64,000 nt of DNA from Treponema sp. (GCA_017534445.1 JAFXWC010000071.1:1-64000), one strand, 5' to 3'. Numbered from the stretch's first letter, positions 1 through 9,773 are shown. The notes: generated from the sequence alone by a model not told the origin. Translations and numbers: made by a program.

Positions 1-1610
1 ATACCAGTTGCAAATGTGCGGCGGACGTCTGTGTCGATGAGTGCGAGCTCAGCTGCTTCATAGTAGTACTTGTCGTGCATATAGTGAATTGCGTTAAGTG
101 TGTTTACATACAAACCTGCCAGCCATTCAAGCATGATGTCGTACTTGTGCATTACCTCGTTGTAGTCAAGGTATTCGCTTGTGATTGGTGCCATTTCCGG
201 TCCAACCTGTACGCCTGGTGTAAGACCTGCTTCTTCGTCCTTACCGCCGTTGATTGCGTAGAGCAAAGCCTTTGCAAGGTTGGCACGTGCACCGAAGAAC
301 TGCATTTCCTTACCAGTCTGTGTTGCAGATACGCAGCAGCAGATGGAGTAGTCATCACCCCAAATCGGGCGCATGATGTCGTCGTTCTCGTACTGGATAG
401 AAGATGTGTCAATAGAAATCTTTGCGGCATAGTCGCGGAAGTTCTTAGGCAGTCTCTTTGAGTAAAGAACTGTGATGTTTGGCTCTGGAGAAGGGCCCAT
501 GTTTTCCAAAGTGTGGAGGAAGCGGAAGTCGTTCTTTGTTACCATTGAGCGTCCGTCCTGGCCAAGACCTGCAACTTCGAGGGTTGCCCAGATTGGGTCG
601 CCGGAGAAGAGCTGGTTGTAGCTTTCGATGCGGGCAAAGCGTACCATGCGGAACTTCATAACGATGTGGTCTACGAGTTCCTGTGCCTGTGATTCTGTAA
701 GGATTCCGTTCTTGAGGTCACGTTCGATGTAGATGTCAAGGAAGGTTGCAATGCGGCCAACTGACATAGCTGCACCGTTCTGTGTCTTGATTGCGGCGAG
801 GTAGCCGAAGTAGAGCCACTGGAATGCTTCTTTTGCTGTCTTTGCAGGCTTAGAAATGTCGAATCCGTAAGAAGCAGCCATTTCCTTCATCTGGCCAAGA
901 GCCTTGATCTGCTCTGCAACTTCTTCGCGGAGGCGGATAACGTCGTCAGTCATTGTGCCGTCACCGATGTTTGCAAAGTCCTTCTGCTTCTGTTCAATAA
1001 GGAAGTCAATACCGTAAAGTGCAATGCGGCGGTAGTCACCAACAATGCGTCCGCGTCCGTATGTATCCGGCAAACCAGTCAAGATATGTGCTGAGCGTGC
1101 CTTGCGGATTTCTGGTGAGTATACCTGGAATACTGCGTCTGAGTGAGTCTTATGGTACTCTGTAAAGATCTTGTGGAGTTCTGCGTTTGGCTTGTAGCCG
1201 TACATCTCGCAGCTCTGTTCTGCCATGCGGATTCCACCGAAAGGCATGAAAGCTCTCTTCAAAGGCTTGTCTGTCTGAAGACCAACAACCTGTTCCAAAT
1301 CCTTCTGGGAACCGTCGGCAAAAATGTAGCCCGGCTTGTGGGAATTGATACCTGTAACAATGTCTGTGTCAAGGTCAAGAACGCCTGAGCGCTCCTTTCC
1401 GTCAAGACCAACAGACTTCTTGTTGTGCTCTTCCTTCTGGAGACGCTGAAGCTCTGCAAAAAGCTTGTTTGTAGCGTCAGTTGGACCTGCAAGGAAGCTT
1501 GCATCACCGTCGAACGGTGTGTAATTAAGCTGAATGAATTCACGGACGTTTACTTCGTCCTGCCAAAGGCGTCCGGTTTTAAAGCCTTTCCATTCTTCTC
1601 TCTGGACCAT
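1..1610 (-). CDS. pflB: Formate C-acetyltransferase (pyruvate formate-lyase), 5' part; gene runs off the left edge
   Basis: Glycyl-radical enzyme that converts pyruvate and CoA to acetyl-CoA and formate in anaerobic cytoplasm. The minus-strand frame is open from an ATG at 1610 to the window edge, giving about 536 residues of a family usually near 750. The N-terminus ([20 protein letters not shown]) and the stretch [19 protein letters not shown] are typical of PflB. The catalytic cysteines lie in [14 protein letters not shown]: Cys424-426 is a run of three, where E. coli has the pair Cys418-Cys419. The C-terminal glycyl-radical loop is outside the window, so completeness cannot be judged. A TATAAT-like -10 lies upstream on the minus strand (1683-1688). 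Enzyme identity is secure. Confidence 0.96.
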   Translation of the reverse strand, partial: MVQREEWKGFKTGRLWQDEVNVREFIQLNYTPFDGDASFLAGPTDATNKLFAELQRLQKEEHNKKSVGLDGKERSGVLDLDTDIVTGINSHKPGYIFADGSQKDLEQVVGLQTDKPLKRAFMPFGGIRMAEQSCEMYGYKPNAELHKIFTEYHKTHSDAVFQVYSPEIRKARSAHILTGLPDTYGRGRIVGDYRRIALYGIDFLIEQKQKDFANIGDGTMTDDVIRLREEVAEQIKALGQMKEMAASYGFDISKPAKTAKEAFQWLYFGYLAAIKTQNGAAMSVGRIATFLDIYIERDLKNGILTESQAQELVDHIVMKFRMVRFARIESYNQLFSGDPIWATLEVAGLGQDGRSMVTKNDFRFLHTLENMGPSPEPNITVLYSKRLPKNFRDYAAKISIDTSSIQYENDDIMRPIWGDDYSICCCVSATQTGKEMQFFGARANLAKALLYAINGGKDEEAGLTPGVQVGPEMAPITSEYLDYNEVMHKYDIMLEWLAGLYVNTLNAIHYMHDKYYYEAAELALIDTDVRRTFATG

Positions 1611-1682
1611 AGTCTAACCTCACTGAATATAAGAATTTGTTTAGGGTTAAATTCAATCGGCGGAATCTTTCTTTCCGTCTTG

Positions 1683-1791
1683 ATTATATACTACTCCAAT
1701 TGAAAAAATTAAGCAACTGAATTTTGTAATATTTACAATTTTTTTTGCTAAATATAGCGTTTTTGGCTTAAAATCAAGGAAAAAACGCTAT
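1683..1791. promoter_or_regulatory. Divergent control region between pflB and the EAL-like operon
   Basis: On the minus strand TATAAT at 1688-1683 is a plausible -10 for pflB. Upstream of it, TTGTAA-TAT-TTACAA (1724-1738) is a 15-bp palindrome with perfect 6-bp arms, a candidate site for a redox or global regulator; no known consensus fits exactly. Further on, ATAGCGTTTTT (1754-1764) and AAAAACGCTAT (1781-1791) form a perfect 11-bp inverted repeat 16 bp apart, a possible hairpin or operator ahead of the downstream plus-strand operon. Binding partners are unknown. Confidence 0.45.
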
Positions 1792-1829
1792 TCTTAGAAT
1801 TAAGACCTTTTTAAGTTTTAATATCAACT

Positions 1830-3818
1830 TTGAAAAACGATACTAATCAACCATCCATACGCAAATTTGACAGCAACAAAATCTACCAATATACTAAAAG
1901 CATGGATAATATACGGTTTAACATAGCAGCTTTCATGCTCCTTGCCCTACTAGGAAGCGTAGCCGCAATCAGAAGAGCACCATCCGTCTCCCGAAACAGG
2001 CTTTTTTTCCTGTGCTGCGCCATAAACATCATTTTTATAAGTGCAGACGCAGCAAGACTTCTGGCAAAAAACTCGCAAAAAACCGTAGAAGCATTCCCCT
2101 TTATCCTGCCCCTGCTTAGTGCAATCACGGCAATGTCGCTTATCCTCTGCGCAGCCTTCTTTACTGGCTACTTTTACACCGTTGTCCACGGAAGGATTTC
2201 CCTGCCCCGCCAGCAGTTCCTTATTTTTGCCCCTGCGGTACTGTCTGTCATTTTGCTTGCGGTAAACAAATTCAAACCGCTCCTCTTTTACCTTACGGAA
2301 GACGGCTCTTTTAAGCAGCTTCCCCTCTTCTTTGCCATAATAGCCTACTACCTTGCCTACATCAGCATACTAACCGCAAGGGCCTGGGAAATCATGACTA
2401 AAAAAGACAGGCCAATTGTAGTCTTTCTAATTTCAATCAGCGTTTTGTCCATACTCACGCAGATAGTATTTCCTTCCGTCCATGTAACAAACCTGGTGCT
2501 TCCACTTGTAGCCCTGCTTGCCTACCAGACCATAGAATCAACTTCAAACTACATAGACATAAAGACAGAGCTGCAAAACGAGACTGCCTTCTATTCTGCA
2601 AGCGCAACCCTTATCCGTGCAAAGGCAAAGTGGGAATGCCTGCTTGTAATACTGGACAACATCCCCGCCATGGACAACGAATTTGACAGCGCCCTTACAG
2701 ACGGCTTTCTTTCCCTGGCGGCAAAATTCCTTAGCAAAATCTCAAAAAAGATTTCCGTCATGCATGTAAAGAGGAACATGTTCGCCCTCTGCTACAAAGA
2801 AACCAATGAACTTGAAGGAGACAGGGTGCGCTCTTTAATAGAAAAAAGATTCTCAAGCCCCTTCACAATCGGCAACATAAACATAGTGCACACATTCTGC
2901 TGCTGCAGGATTTCCTACCCCGAGCACTACTCAAGCTACGAAGACTTCTGCTCCTTTATAGAACTTGCGGCATTTCCCTACAACAGGCCAGCAAAAAAAC
3001 AAATCTCCGCATCAGACCTGGACATAAATTCGCTAAAGAGAAAGAAGCTAATCCTAAGCCTGCTACAGACAGCACTTGCAGACGAAAGCATAAAAATCAC
3101 CTACCAGCCCACCTTCAACAGCAGCACAAAAAAAGCGGAAAGCATAGAAACGGAATACTACATCAAGGACAGGTCAATCGGCTTGGCATACTCAAAAGAA
3201 CTTATGGAAGCCGCAGAAGAACTTGGACTTGCAAAACAGATTTTCCTCTACACCTACCATTCAGTCTGCGGAACAATCCAAAAGGCCCGTCTCATAGACC
3301 ACAAGGTTTCTTTCGTGGAACTGCCCCTTCCCCTAAGCGAGCTAACAAAGAATGATGCGGAAAAAACCATCTGCGAAATAGCGGACATTTATTTTATTCC
3401 ACACTCAATGATAAGATTCATCCTTTCAGACACAGCACTCGCAAGCTACTCACCGCTTGTGCTAAGGAAGATACACAAAATTCAGGAGCAGGGATTCAGC
3501 TTTACATTCGAAGACCTTGGCAACACCCACGTAAACATACAGATGCTAATGAATGCCAACCTTGCGGAAGCCACGGTTATAATGCCGTCACTTGAACATG
3601 GCGAGCAGCAGGGCAAAATTACCCAGTCAATGAACACGCTAATAGAAGCATTCAAAAAATACAACACGCAGGTAAAGGCAAAAAAAATCAGCACAAATTC
3701 CCAGAACATTGCAGCCCAGCTATATGCAGTGGAAATGCTGCAGGGAGACTTCTATTCACCACCGCTCACACAAGAGGGTCTTGTAAAATTCTTTTCACTG
3801 GAGGCGCTGAATGCCTAA
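1830..3818 (+). CDS. Membrane protein with degenerate GGDEF- and EAL-like domains (probable non-catalytic c-di-GMP-related protein)
   Basis: 662 aa. The N-terminal ~240 residues hold about seven hydrophobic segments, like the 7TM sensor region of some histidine kinases. A poorly conserved GGDEF-like region follows (about 250-400), then an EAL-like fold (about 405-655). Every catalytic motif looks lost: the E-A-L position reads E440-T441-E442, the DDFG loop reads EDLGN, the KID motif is absent, and the EGVE position reads AKKI. It probably senses a signal and binds a partner or nucleotide without hydrolysing it. The assigned start is TTG at 1830; an ATG at 1902 (MDNIRFNIAAFM) is an alternative, and neither has a strong Shine-Dalgarno. 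It overlaps the next gene by 8 bp. Confidence 0.7.
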   Translation: MKNDTNQPSIRKFDSNKIYQYTKSMDNIRFNIAAFMLLALLGSVAAIRRAPSVSRNRLFFLCCAINIIFISADAARLLAKNSQKTVEAFPFILPLLSAITAMSLILCAAFFTGYFYTVVHGRISLPRQQFLIFAPAVLSVILLAVNKFKPLLFYLTEDGSFKQLPLFFAIIAYYLAYISILTARAWEIMTKKDRPIVVFLISISVLSILTQIVFPSVHVTNLVLPLVALLAYQTIESTSNYIDIKTELQNETAFYSASATLIRAKAKWECLLVILDNIPAMDNEFDSALTDGFLSLAAKFLSKISKKISVMHVKRNMFALCYKETNELEGDRVRSLIEKRFSSPFTIGNINIVHTFCCCRISYPEHYSSYEDFCSFIELAAFPYNRPAKKQISASDLDINSLKRKKLILSLLQTALADESIKITYQPTFNSSTKKAESIETEYYIKDRSIGLAYSKELMEAAEELGLAKQIFLYTYHSVCGTIQKARLIDHKVSFVELPLPLSELTKNDAEKTICEIADIYFIPHSMIRFILSDTALASYSPLVLRKIHKIQEQGFSFTFEDLGNTHVNIQMLMNANLAEATVIMPSLEHGEQQGKITQSMNTLIEAFKKYNTQVKAKKISTNSQNIAAQLYAVEMLQGDFYSPPLTQEGLVKFFSLEALNA

Positions 3819-5736
3819 CACAATAATTACTTTTGATCTATGCGCACTCATAATAGCGGCATCCTTCCTGATTATATTCCTTATCAGGCAACCCCTCATG
3901 ATTTTTCAAGACAAGGTTTTCCTTAACATTGTAGTAGCCACAGTCATAATAGACCTGTGGTCCGTAATAGAGTCATCGGGGCTTATAAGAAATGCCCAAG
4001 GGCTTTTCCTACTAAGAAACATAATCATAGCCCTCTTTTTTTACACCATGTTCCTCTGGCCACTCTACTTTGCTGCCCTCTTTAACTTTAAGCTTAGCCT
4101 TAGAAAACTAAAGCCTGCAATCATAATTTTGATTCTGGCAATTTCCGCACTGCTGGTAATAAACTTCTTTACAAAGTCCCTCTTCTTCATAGACCAGTCG
4201 CTAAGATATACGGAGACAAGGCTCTTCAAAACAATCTACTCGGTGGCGCTTGCCATAAGCTTTATTACGGCAACATGCTTCTTTATTCCGGCAAGGGGCT
4301 ACGCATCCGTAGAAAACACATTCATCTACATATTCGTAATCCTTTCCTGCATAGTAACGCTTTTAGTAGAAAACATTTTCCTTAACGAAGAAATTTTCCC
4401 GCTGACCATTTCCATCTCCATCGTAAGCATATATTTTACCATGCCGGCGCCAGAATCATTCGTAGACAGAATGACCGGCCTCTTTAACGAAGAAGGCTTC
4501 AACAAACTTTGCGCAAAAAAAATATCCGGAAAAAGAAAGACCTACTGCATAGCCGTCTGCCTGCACGATGCCAAAATTGTAACCGCCTTTGTTCAGCGTG
4601 ACAGAACGAAAATGGTAACAGAAATCAAAAAAAGGGCCTTTGAAAACCTTCTAAAAAATTCCCTAATATTCAAATTCTTTCCGGGAACATACCTGATTGT
4701 CCTGGACAAGGAAGACGAAAACTTTGCAAACACCGTTCTTAAAAAGGCACACGAAATCTTTACAAACTTCCGCACAGGAAAAGAAAAGTCTATTCTTATA
4801 CCGGCAACTGTAAGCCTTATCTGCTGCCCGGAACAGGCTTCTTCCACGGACGAAATAAAAGCCTACCTTATGCACATACTGGACAAGGGAATAAAAGAAA
4901 ACCTAAGCCTTGTAAAAAGCCAGGACCTGCCTGTAGAAACCATCCACTTCCTCTTTAATACGCAAAACCTGCTCAACAACGCAGAAGAAGAAGGCCGCCT
5001 AAAAGTCCTTTACCAGCCAATATATTCGCTAAAGACAAAGACCTACGACACGGCAGAAGCGTTGCTCCGCATGACGGACAAAAACGGCAATGTAATAGGC
5101 CCATCTGTATTCATCCCCATTTCCGAGCGCAACGGCTCCATTCTGGAACTGGAAAATTTCATGATGAACGAAGTGTGCCGCACCTTTAGCGAACGCCACC
5201 TGGGAAGCTACGGTTTGCAGACAATAGGAATAAACCTTTCCTCTGTTGAATGTATACAGGACAACCTAAGGGACACCATAAACGGAATACTAAAAAAATA
5301 CTCCCTGCCCCACTCCTGCATAAGCATAGAAATTACGGAAACTGCAGCAGGGCAAGCAAGCGAATCATTCAACACAAACATACATGCACTGTCGCAGGAC
5401 GGCTACAGCATCTGCCTTGACAACCTGGGAACAGGAAACACATCGCTAAAAAAACTAATGTCCATTCCTTTCAACATCATAAAAATAGACAAGTCCATCG
5501 TAATCCCCTCATTTTCAGGCGGAGAAAAAGAAAAGGTTTTCTTCCAGTCAATCTTGGACATAACCCGCATATCCAAGGCAAAGGTTGTAATTCAGGGAGT
5601 AGAAACCGCAGAGGGCGCAGAGATAGTTTCAAAACTGGACGCGGACTACATTCAGGGCTATTATTATTCCACCCCGCTCGAAGAAGACGAGTTTGAGGAA
5701 TTCCTAAAGAAAAACCGCTTGCCCGGAAGCATCTAA
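3811..5736 (+). CDS. 7TM membrane protein with degenerate GGDEF and partly degenerate EAL domain
   Basis: 641 aa; the ATG at 3811 follows a good GGAGG and overlaps the preceding gene by 8 bp, so the two are translationally coupled. About seven membrane segments (1-215) are followed by a GGDEF-like region (about 220-390) without the signature, then an EAL domain (about 395-636). The EAL motif is present as AEALLR (E416), as are INLSS, IEITET, KID (K558) and QGYYYS. However the DDFG aspartate pair reads D537-N538 and the EGVE motif reads Q595-GVE. In RocR-type EAL enzymes both altered positions are needed for metal binding or catalysis, so hydrolysis of c-di-GMP is doubtful while binding remains possible. 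It resembles its upstream neighbour and may form a pair with it. Confidence 0.75.
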   Translation: MPNTIITFDLCALIIAASFLIIFLIRQPLMIFQDKVFLNIVVATVIIDLWSVIESSGLIRNAQGLFLLRNIIIALFFYTMFLWPLYFAALFNFKLSLRKLKPAIIILILAISALLVINFFTKSLFFIDQSLRYTETRLFKTIYSVALAISFITATCFFIPARGYASVENTFIYIFVILSCIVTLLVENIFLNEEIFPLTISISIVSIYFTMPAPESFVDRMTGLFNEEGFNKLCAKKISGKRKTYCIAVCLHDAKIVTAFVQRDRTKMVTEIKKRAFENLLKNSLIFKFFPGTYLIVLDKEDENFANTVLKKAHEIFTNFRTGKEKSILIPATVSLICCPEQASSTDEIKAYLMHILDKGIKENLSLVKSQDLPVETIHFLFNTQNLLNNAEEEGRLKVLYQPIYSLKTKTYDTAEALLRMTDKNGNVIGPSVFIPISERNGSILELENFMMNEVCRTFSERHLGSYGLQTIGINLSSVECIQDNLRDTINGILKKYSLPHSCISIEITETAAGQASESFNTNIHALSQDGYSICLDNLGTGNTSLKKLMSIPFNIIKIDKSIVIPSFSGGEKEKVFFQSILDITRISKAKVVIQGVETAEGAEIVSKLDADYIQGYYYSTPLEEDEFEEFLKKNRLPGSI

Positions 5737-5823
5737 AATAGTTTTCTCTGATTTTTTTGGACGGTACTTTTACAGGCTCTACCATTCATTCCCTGGCTAT
5801 AACCGGCAGACAGGCCATCTCTT

Positions 5824-5915
5824 TACGGGCTTTCCGGGGTTGCGCCTTTCGGCTCCATTACTCCACTTCGTTCCGCAACCCGCCTGCGGCGGGCCCCTAC
5901 AATCCCGCGTAGGTT
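5824..5915 (+). repeat. Dispersed repeat family A, copy A1
   Basis: GC-rich intergenic element opening with CGGGCTTTCCGGGG, then CGGCTCCATTACTCC, internal hairpins (CCGCCTGCGGCGGG) and closing with CCCCTACAATCCCGCGTAGG. The same opening and closing blocks recur at 29118-29192 (minus), 34930-35034, 43921-43975 (3' part only), 51952-52032 and 63741-63905. It fills most of the gap between convergent genes, and no coding sequence is seen. Confidence 0.75.
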
Positions 5916-6439
5916 CATTCGTAAAAAAACTCTAGTCTGGCAAAGTCCATTTGCACATCATCATCAAAATTAAAATACACGGCTTCCTTCAGTTTGCCGT
6001 TTGAGGGAATCTCAACCTTACTAAAATCAACCATATTGCTGGCAGGGGAATCCTTGTAGGCGCGTAACTTTTTTCCGTCATAGCGCAGGTACAAAAACAT
6101 GTTTGAATACCCTAAAGGCTGTTTTCCCAAGTTGGAAACTTCCAAGCGGCATTTTAACCGCCGTAATTTTTTGTCAAACTTAAGAGAGCCTATGTCTATT
6201 TTTATACCACCGATTTCCATGCAAGCGGCCTCTATCTTTAGGTCAGAAACAGTAAAGCACATAAGGGGCGCAGCATAATAATCCGGCGGCCAGCCATTCC
6301 ACAGGACAAAGCTCCCCGTAAGCACAAGCGACTCCCCTATCTTCATCTTTTTGCTAAAGGGAGTCTCTTCGCTTGCAGATGCAAATATCCTAGAGCAAAA
6401 AAGGAGTAAGAGCAAAAATAAGAAGGCTGTCTTTTTCAT
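5915..6439 (-). CDS. Secreted protein of unknown function
   Basis: 174 aa from the ATG at 6439, which overlaps the upstream gene's stop as ATGA, a translational coupling signal. The N-terminus MKKTAFLFLLLLLFCSRIFA is a clear Sec signal peptide, probably cleaved after a small residue near Ser/Ala 20-22. The rest is predicted soluble and beta-rich, with an I-K-I-D-I-G-S-L-K-F style pattern like small periplasmic or lipoprotein beta-sandwich domains. I do not recognise a family. It forms a two-gene unit with the membrane protein upstream, so a joint envelope role is possible. Confidence 0.6.
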   Translation of the reverse strand: MKKTAFLFLLLLLFCSRIFASASEETPFSKKMKIGESLVLTGSFVLWNGWPPDYYAAPLMCFTVSDLKIEAACMEIGGIKIDIGSLKFDKKLRRLKCRLEVSNLGKQPLGYSNMFLYLRYDGKKLRAYKDSPASNMVDFSKVEIPSNGKLKEAVYFNFDDDVQMDFARLEFFYE

Positions 6440-6948
6440 ACTGATTTTTTTACCTTTGTTTTTTCGGTTTGCTTTATAGACTGCACCATGTTGATTATAA
6501 TGCATACACCGCAGAATAACAGGGACAAACGAATGTTCACAATAAGCTCATGCCTTACTACAGGATTGGTCAATACAGTATTTACGGTATATTTTATTAT
6601 ATCAAATAGGGAAACTCCTTCCGCAGAAAATTCTTTGTAAAATTCTTTTACAATAAGGGCAACGTAGCCAACGAAGGTTCCGGCAACAGTATAAAAAATA
6701 CTTGCCCCAGATATTATAAGCACTCCAATTTTATTGAACTTACCCCCTGCCCAAAGATATCCCTTCCGGGCAAGAATATAGTAAACAAGCCCAGAAACCG
6801 CCGTTATCCTTTTGAGCATAAAGAAAAGGATTGTGACCAAGATTCCGGGTATTGGAAAGGTAAAAGCACCAAGTACCCCCTGGAGGTAATTGTTGGGTTT
6901 TATCTTTTCTTCTTCATAGGCTTTTTCAATATCATCCTCTAAAACCAT
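6436..6948 (-). CDS. Integral membrane protein of unknown function
   Basis: 170 aa from the ATG at 6948 (MVLEDDIEKAYEEE); a TTG 30 nt upstream would add ten residues but is a poorer start. After a charged N-terminus come about four hydrophobic stretches: PGILVTILFFML, the segment around VSGLVYYILARKG, IGVLIISGASIFYTVAGTFVGYV interrupted into one or two helices, and a final LSLLFCGVCIIINMV. The tail is Lys-rich. No family is recognised. The 3' end overlaps the secreted protein gene by 4 nt. Confidence 0.55.
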   Translation of the reverse strand: MVLEDDIEKAYEEEKIKPNNYLQGVLGAFTFPIPGILVTILFFMLKRITAVSGLVYYILARKGYLWAGGKFNKIGVLIISGASIFYTVAGTFVGYVALIVKEFYKEFSAEGVSLFDIIKYTVNTVLTNPVVRHELIVNIRLSLLFCGVCIIINMVQSIKQTEKTKVKKSV

Positions 6949-7120
6949 AAACAAATTTTCCGTTGTCCTTAAAACCAAATTCTTTTTCTAACTTTTTTAA
7001 ACCTGGAAAAATCATTTTTTATCCTTTTTGGGAAATGCCAATCAAGGCAAAAACAAACAAGGGGGAACAGCTGCATAGTGTCAAGAAGGCATTTCCCCCT
7101 ATTATTTAATAGGTCCAATT

Positions 7121-7262
7121 TCGAGTTTCCGTAGTGCAGCAGAAAAATTGGCGGAAGCGATTTTTGAACCGAAAAAAATTCTGCACAAGCGTAGCGCGGA
7201 AGCCTTTTTTCGGGGCAAAAACCGCTGGGAGCCAATTTTTCTGCTGCAAATATAAAACTCGA
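7121..7262. repeat. Long inverted-repeat element, possibly MITE-like or a structured RNA
   Basis: Outer arms TCGAGTTT (7121-7128) and AAACTCGA (7255-7262), and inner arms GCAGCAGAAAAATTGGC (7136-7152) and its exact 17-nt reverse complement at 7231-7247, frame an 80-nt centre that itself has pairing potential (CCGAAAAAA with TTTTTTCGG). The element lies between the protease gene and the membrane protein gene. A short open frame here (6969-7235 minus) looks like chance. Confidence 0.6.
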
Positions 7263-7280
7263 AGTTTGCCCTAATATAAT

Positions 7281-9773
7281 TTAGTAGACGATTGCGGGTG
7301 TCCAGTACTGCTGGTTGTAAATGTCGGTAAAGCGGTAGGTTACCTTCACCTTGCCGCTTCCCACATTCGTGTTGCTAATGCTAAGTGAATCTGCACCGCC
7401 AGCGCCAACCGTAAGCTGGTTGCCCAAGTAGTAGCTGTCCTTGTATTCGCCCTGGTAAGAGTAGTAGTCGCAAAGGAAGTCAATCTTGTCGCCCTCAGAA
7501 ATAAGGGTTATGTTCTTTGCCTGGGCATGTGCATCGTCTTCGCGGTAGTCGGTCCTTGCGCCTGCCACGTAGCCGTGTGGATGCTCGTCGTCAAAGACAA
7601 GGATAAGGTTTACCCTCTGGCCGTTAAGCATAGCCGGAACGCGACCGGTAATAGTGTACTTGTCTCCGCCAAGCTCCGTTGTGTCCAGGTGGTAGTAGGC
7701 AACAGGCTGACTGTTAATGGAAAGCCAGGTCCTGTCGCTAGAGGCAATAAGGCTTCCGTCTTCGCTAAAGTCGTAAACATTGTCCAAGCCAAGGTCTACG
7801 TAACCTTCTCCGTCATCATAGAACATGTTAAGGTCAAGACCGTGAACAAGTGACCACTGGCCTTCCGTAAGGGAAAGCACGTCCCTGTTCTGTCCGTCCT
7901 TCTTCCAGTTGAGTGCGCCAGCGTTAAAGCGGTTGGCAGCAATGTATTCCCCTGCCTGCTTTGCAGAAAGCTGTGAGTCTTCCATAAAGCCAATGTTGCG
8001 CCCCGTAAGACCGCTAATCAGAATGTCGCCAAGTCCACCGCCAAGACCGCCACCGCTAGCAGAACCGCCGCCTGTTATAAAGGAAGTAAGCAAGTCGCCG
8101 ATTGCATCTGAACCGGAAGCAGGAGCACCGCCAGTCATGCCGCCAAGGAAGTCAAAGAGTGAGCCTGCCGCAGAAGAAGTACCGCCTGCCGCAACCTGTC
8201 CGCTAACTTCAAGGTTTGCAAATTCCTTAATACACTGGGCATAGCTTGAATCCATGCCAATGTCGTCGTAGGTGTCGCACATCTTGTCCACGTAAGAGGC
8301 ACGCGCGTATGGGAAGTAGATGGAAACACCGTAAGCGTTTGTCATGTTGGAAGAAGTCTTGTTGTATTTGATTGCACCCTTGAGGGCCTTTGCCAAAGCA
8401 TTAGCCTCGCTGTTGTCCACGTTCTTGCAAAGGTCAATAAAGTCTACCTGGTCAATCTTGGAACTTGTTGCAAATTCCCTTGTCTGGTAGCGGGCATCAG
8501 AAACTTCCTTATATTCATTCTGCTTAATCTTTGTAGTAATGGACTTGGAGAAAGAAGAAAGCTTTTCAGGAACCATATTGGAGAATTCCGCAAGGTCAAT
8601 AACAGAAAGAGTTGTCTTCTGACCGCGGCACTGATTTGCACAAGTTGCAACAAAGTCGTCTACAATCTTCTTTCCAATGTCCAAAGTAGAAAGAGATGTG
8701 TTGCGTCCAAAATCGTTAAGCCAGTTTGTGTAGTACCAGCCAATGCCAGGCTCCGTCTCTTCGCTTGCAATCATGTAGTCCGCGTGGCGGTTCATCATGA
8801 GGGCTGTTTCTGCAGTAGCCATAAGACATGCGTCAAAGCCAACAAAGTCAAACTTTACGCCGCCGTCATTAAGGGCCTTGTTAATTCCAGCAAGAGTCAT
8901 TGAACCTGCAGAAGGATACTTTTCGTCGTAGCCATAGCCGCTTACAGAACCTCCGCCGTGATCCCAGAAAATAAGCTCGTAGCGGTTTGCGGGGAATTTT
9001 CCGGCCGTCCACTTAATAAAGGAAGAAAGTGTGGAAGGATCAATCATCTTCTTGGAACTTTCTTCCGCCAAAAGTTTTATGGAACCGTTTGAAACCTGAT
9101 AAATCTGGTTCTTGCTGTTGCTGATTCCCTTTGTGCGCCAGCTCTTGCATCCGCCAGTGTAGACAATCAGGTTGATTTTGCCCAGGTTGGAAGCCGCCAT
9201 TTCTGCAAGGTCGTTGGAAGCCATACCGTTCCTTGACTCCAAGTCGGTACCGCACATAAAGACCATGATTGTAACGTCATCGTTGCCGTTGCCAGCAATC
9301 TTTGTATATTTTTCCCTTGAACCGGGTGCAACAGTCTTGTCGTAGTTGTTGTAGGAAGTCTGAACGCTGTTGCCGGAACTTGCACCGGAAAAACCGGATG
9401 GAGCAGATGTGTCACCGCCCAAAAGGCTGCCCAAAATTGAGCTGCCGGATGAACCCTGAGAAGAAGAGCCTCCGCCAAGCAAGCTGGAAAGTATTCCGCC
9501 GCCAGAGCCCTTGCCCAAAAACTGAACCACCAGGAATATGATTATGGCCACAAGACCGCCACCGCCAAGCTTTACGCCACGGCTGGGACCGCCAGAGTGT
9601 CCGCTGCTTCCGCCATAACCGCCGGATGAATTTCCTCCCGATGAATTTGAATGTCCGTTGTAACCGTTAGATGAACCAACAGGCCCGGTACCAAGACCGT
9701 CCCCTCTTTTGTGTACGCCACTTCCGCCTTCCGTAACGTTTTTCTCACGTCCGCGCGGTCTCTTTGGATCCAT
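7281..9773 (-). CDS. Clostripain-related (peptidase family C11) membrane-anchored cysteine protease
   Basis: 830 aa; ATG at 9773 preceded by AAGGAG. The first ~70 residues are Gly/Ser-rich and probably cytosolic, then one membrane segment (about 73-86, LVAIIIFLVVQFLG), another Gly/Ser-rich spacer, and the C11 catalytic domain from about 165. The catalytic dyad is visible as His272 in FWDHGGG and Cys316 in FDACLMA, both typical of clostripain-like enzymes. A second low-complexity Gly/Ser/Ala stretch (about 530-600) separates a C-terminal beta-rich domain rich in Asp/Tyr. The topology suggests an exported, tethered protease. Substrate unknown. It is transcribed alone. Confidence 0.85.
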   Translation of the reverse strand: MDPKRPRGREKNVTEGGSGVHKRGDGLGTGPVGSSNGYNGHSNSSGGNSSGGYGGSSGHSGGPSRGVKLGGGGLVAIIIFLVVQFLGKGSGGGILSSLLGGGSSSQGSSGSSILGSLLGGDTSAPSGFSGASSGNSVQTSYNNYDKTVAPGSREKYTKIAGNGNDDVTIMVFMCGTDLESRNGMASNDLAEMAASNLGKINLIVYTGGCKSWRTKGISNSKNQIYQVSNGSIKLLAEESSKKMIDPSTLSSFIKWTAGKFPANRYELIFWDHGGGSVSGYGYDEKYPSAGSMTLAGINKALNDGGVKFDFVGFDACLMATAETALMMNRHADYMIASEETEPGIGWYYTNWLNDFGRNTSLSTLDIGKKIVDDFVATCANQCRGQKTTLSVIDLAEFSNMVPEKLSSFSKSITTKIKQNEYKEVSDARYQTREFATSSKIDQVDFIDLCKNVDNSEANALAKALKGAIKYNKTSSNMTNAYGVSIYFPYARASYVDKMCDTYDDIGMDSSYAQCIKEFANLEVSGQVAAGGTSSAAGSLFDFLGGMTGGAPASGSDAIGDLLTSFITGGGSASGGGLGGGLGDILISGLTGRNIGFMEDSQLSAKQAGEYIAANRFNAGALNWKKDGQNRDVLSLTEGQWSLVHGLDLNMFYDDGEGYVDLGLDNVYDFSEDGSLIASSDRTWLSINSQPVAYYHLDTTELGGDKYTITGRVPAMLNGQRVNLILVFDDEHPHGYVAGARTDYREDDAHAQAKNITLISEGDKIDFLCDYYSYQGEYKDSYYLGNQLTVGAGGADSLSISNTNVGSGKVKVTYRFTDIYNQQYWTPAIVY

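Noticed and set aside
6969..7235. 88-codon minus-strand open frame upstream of the small membrane protein
   Set aside because: Falls within the inverted-repeat element; no Shine-Dalgarno or family.
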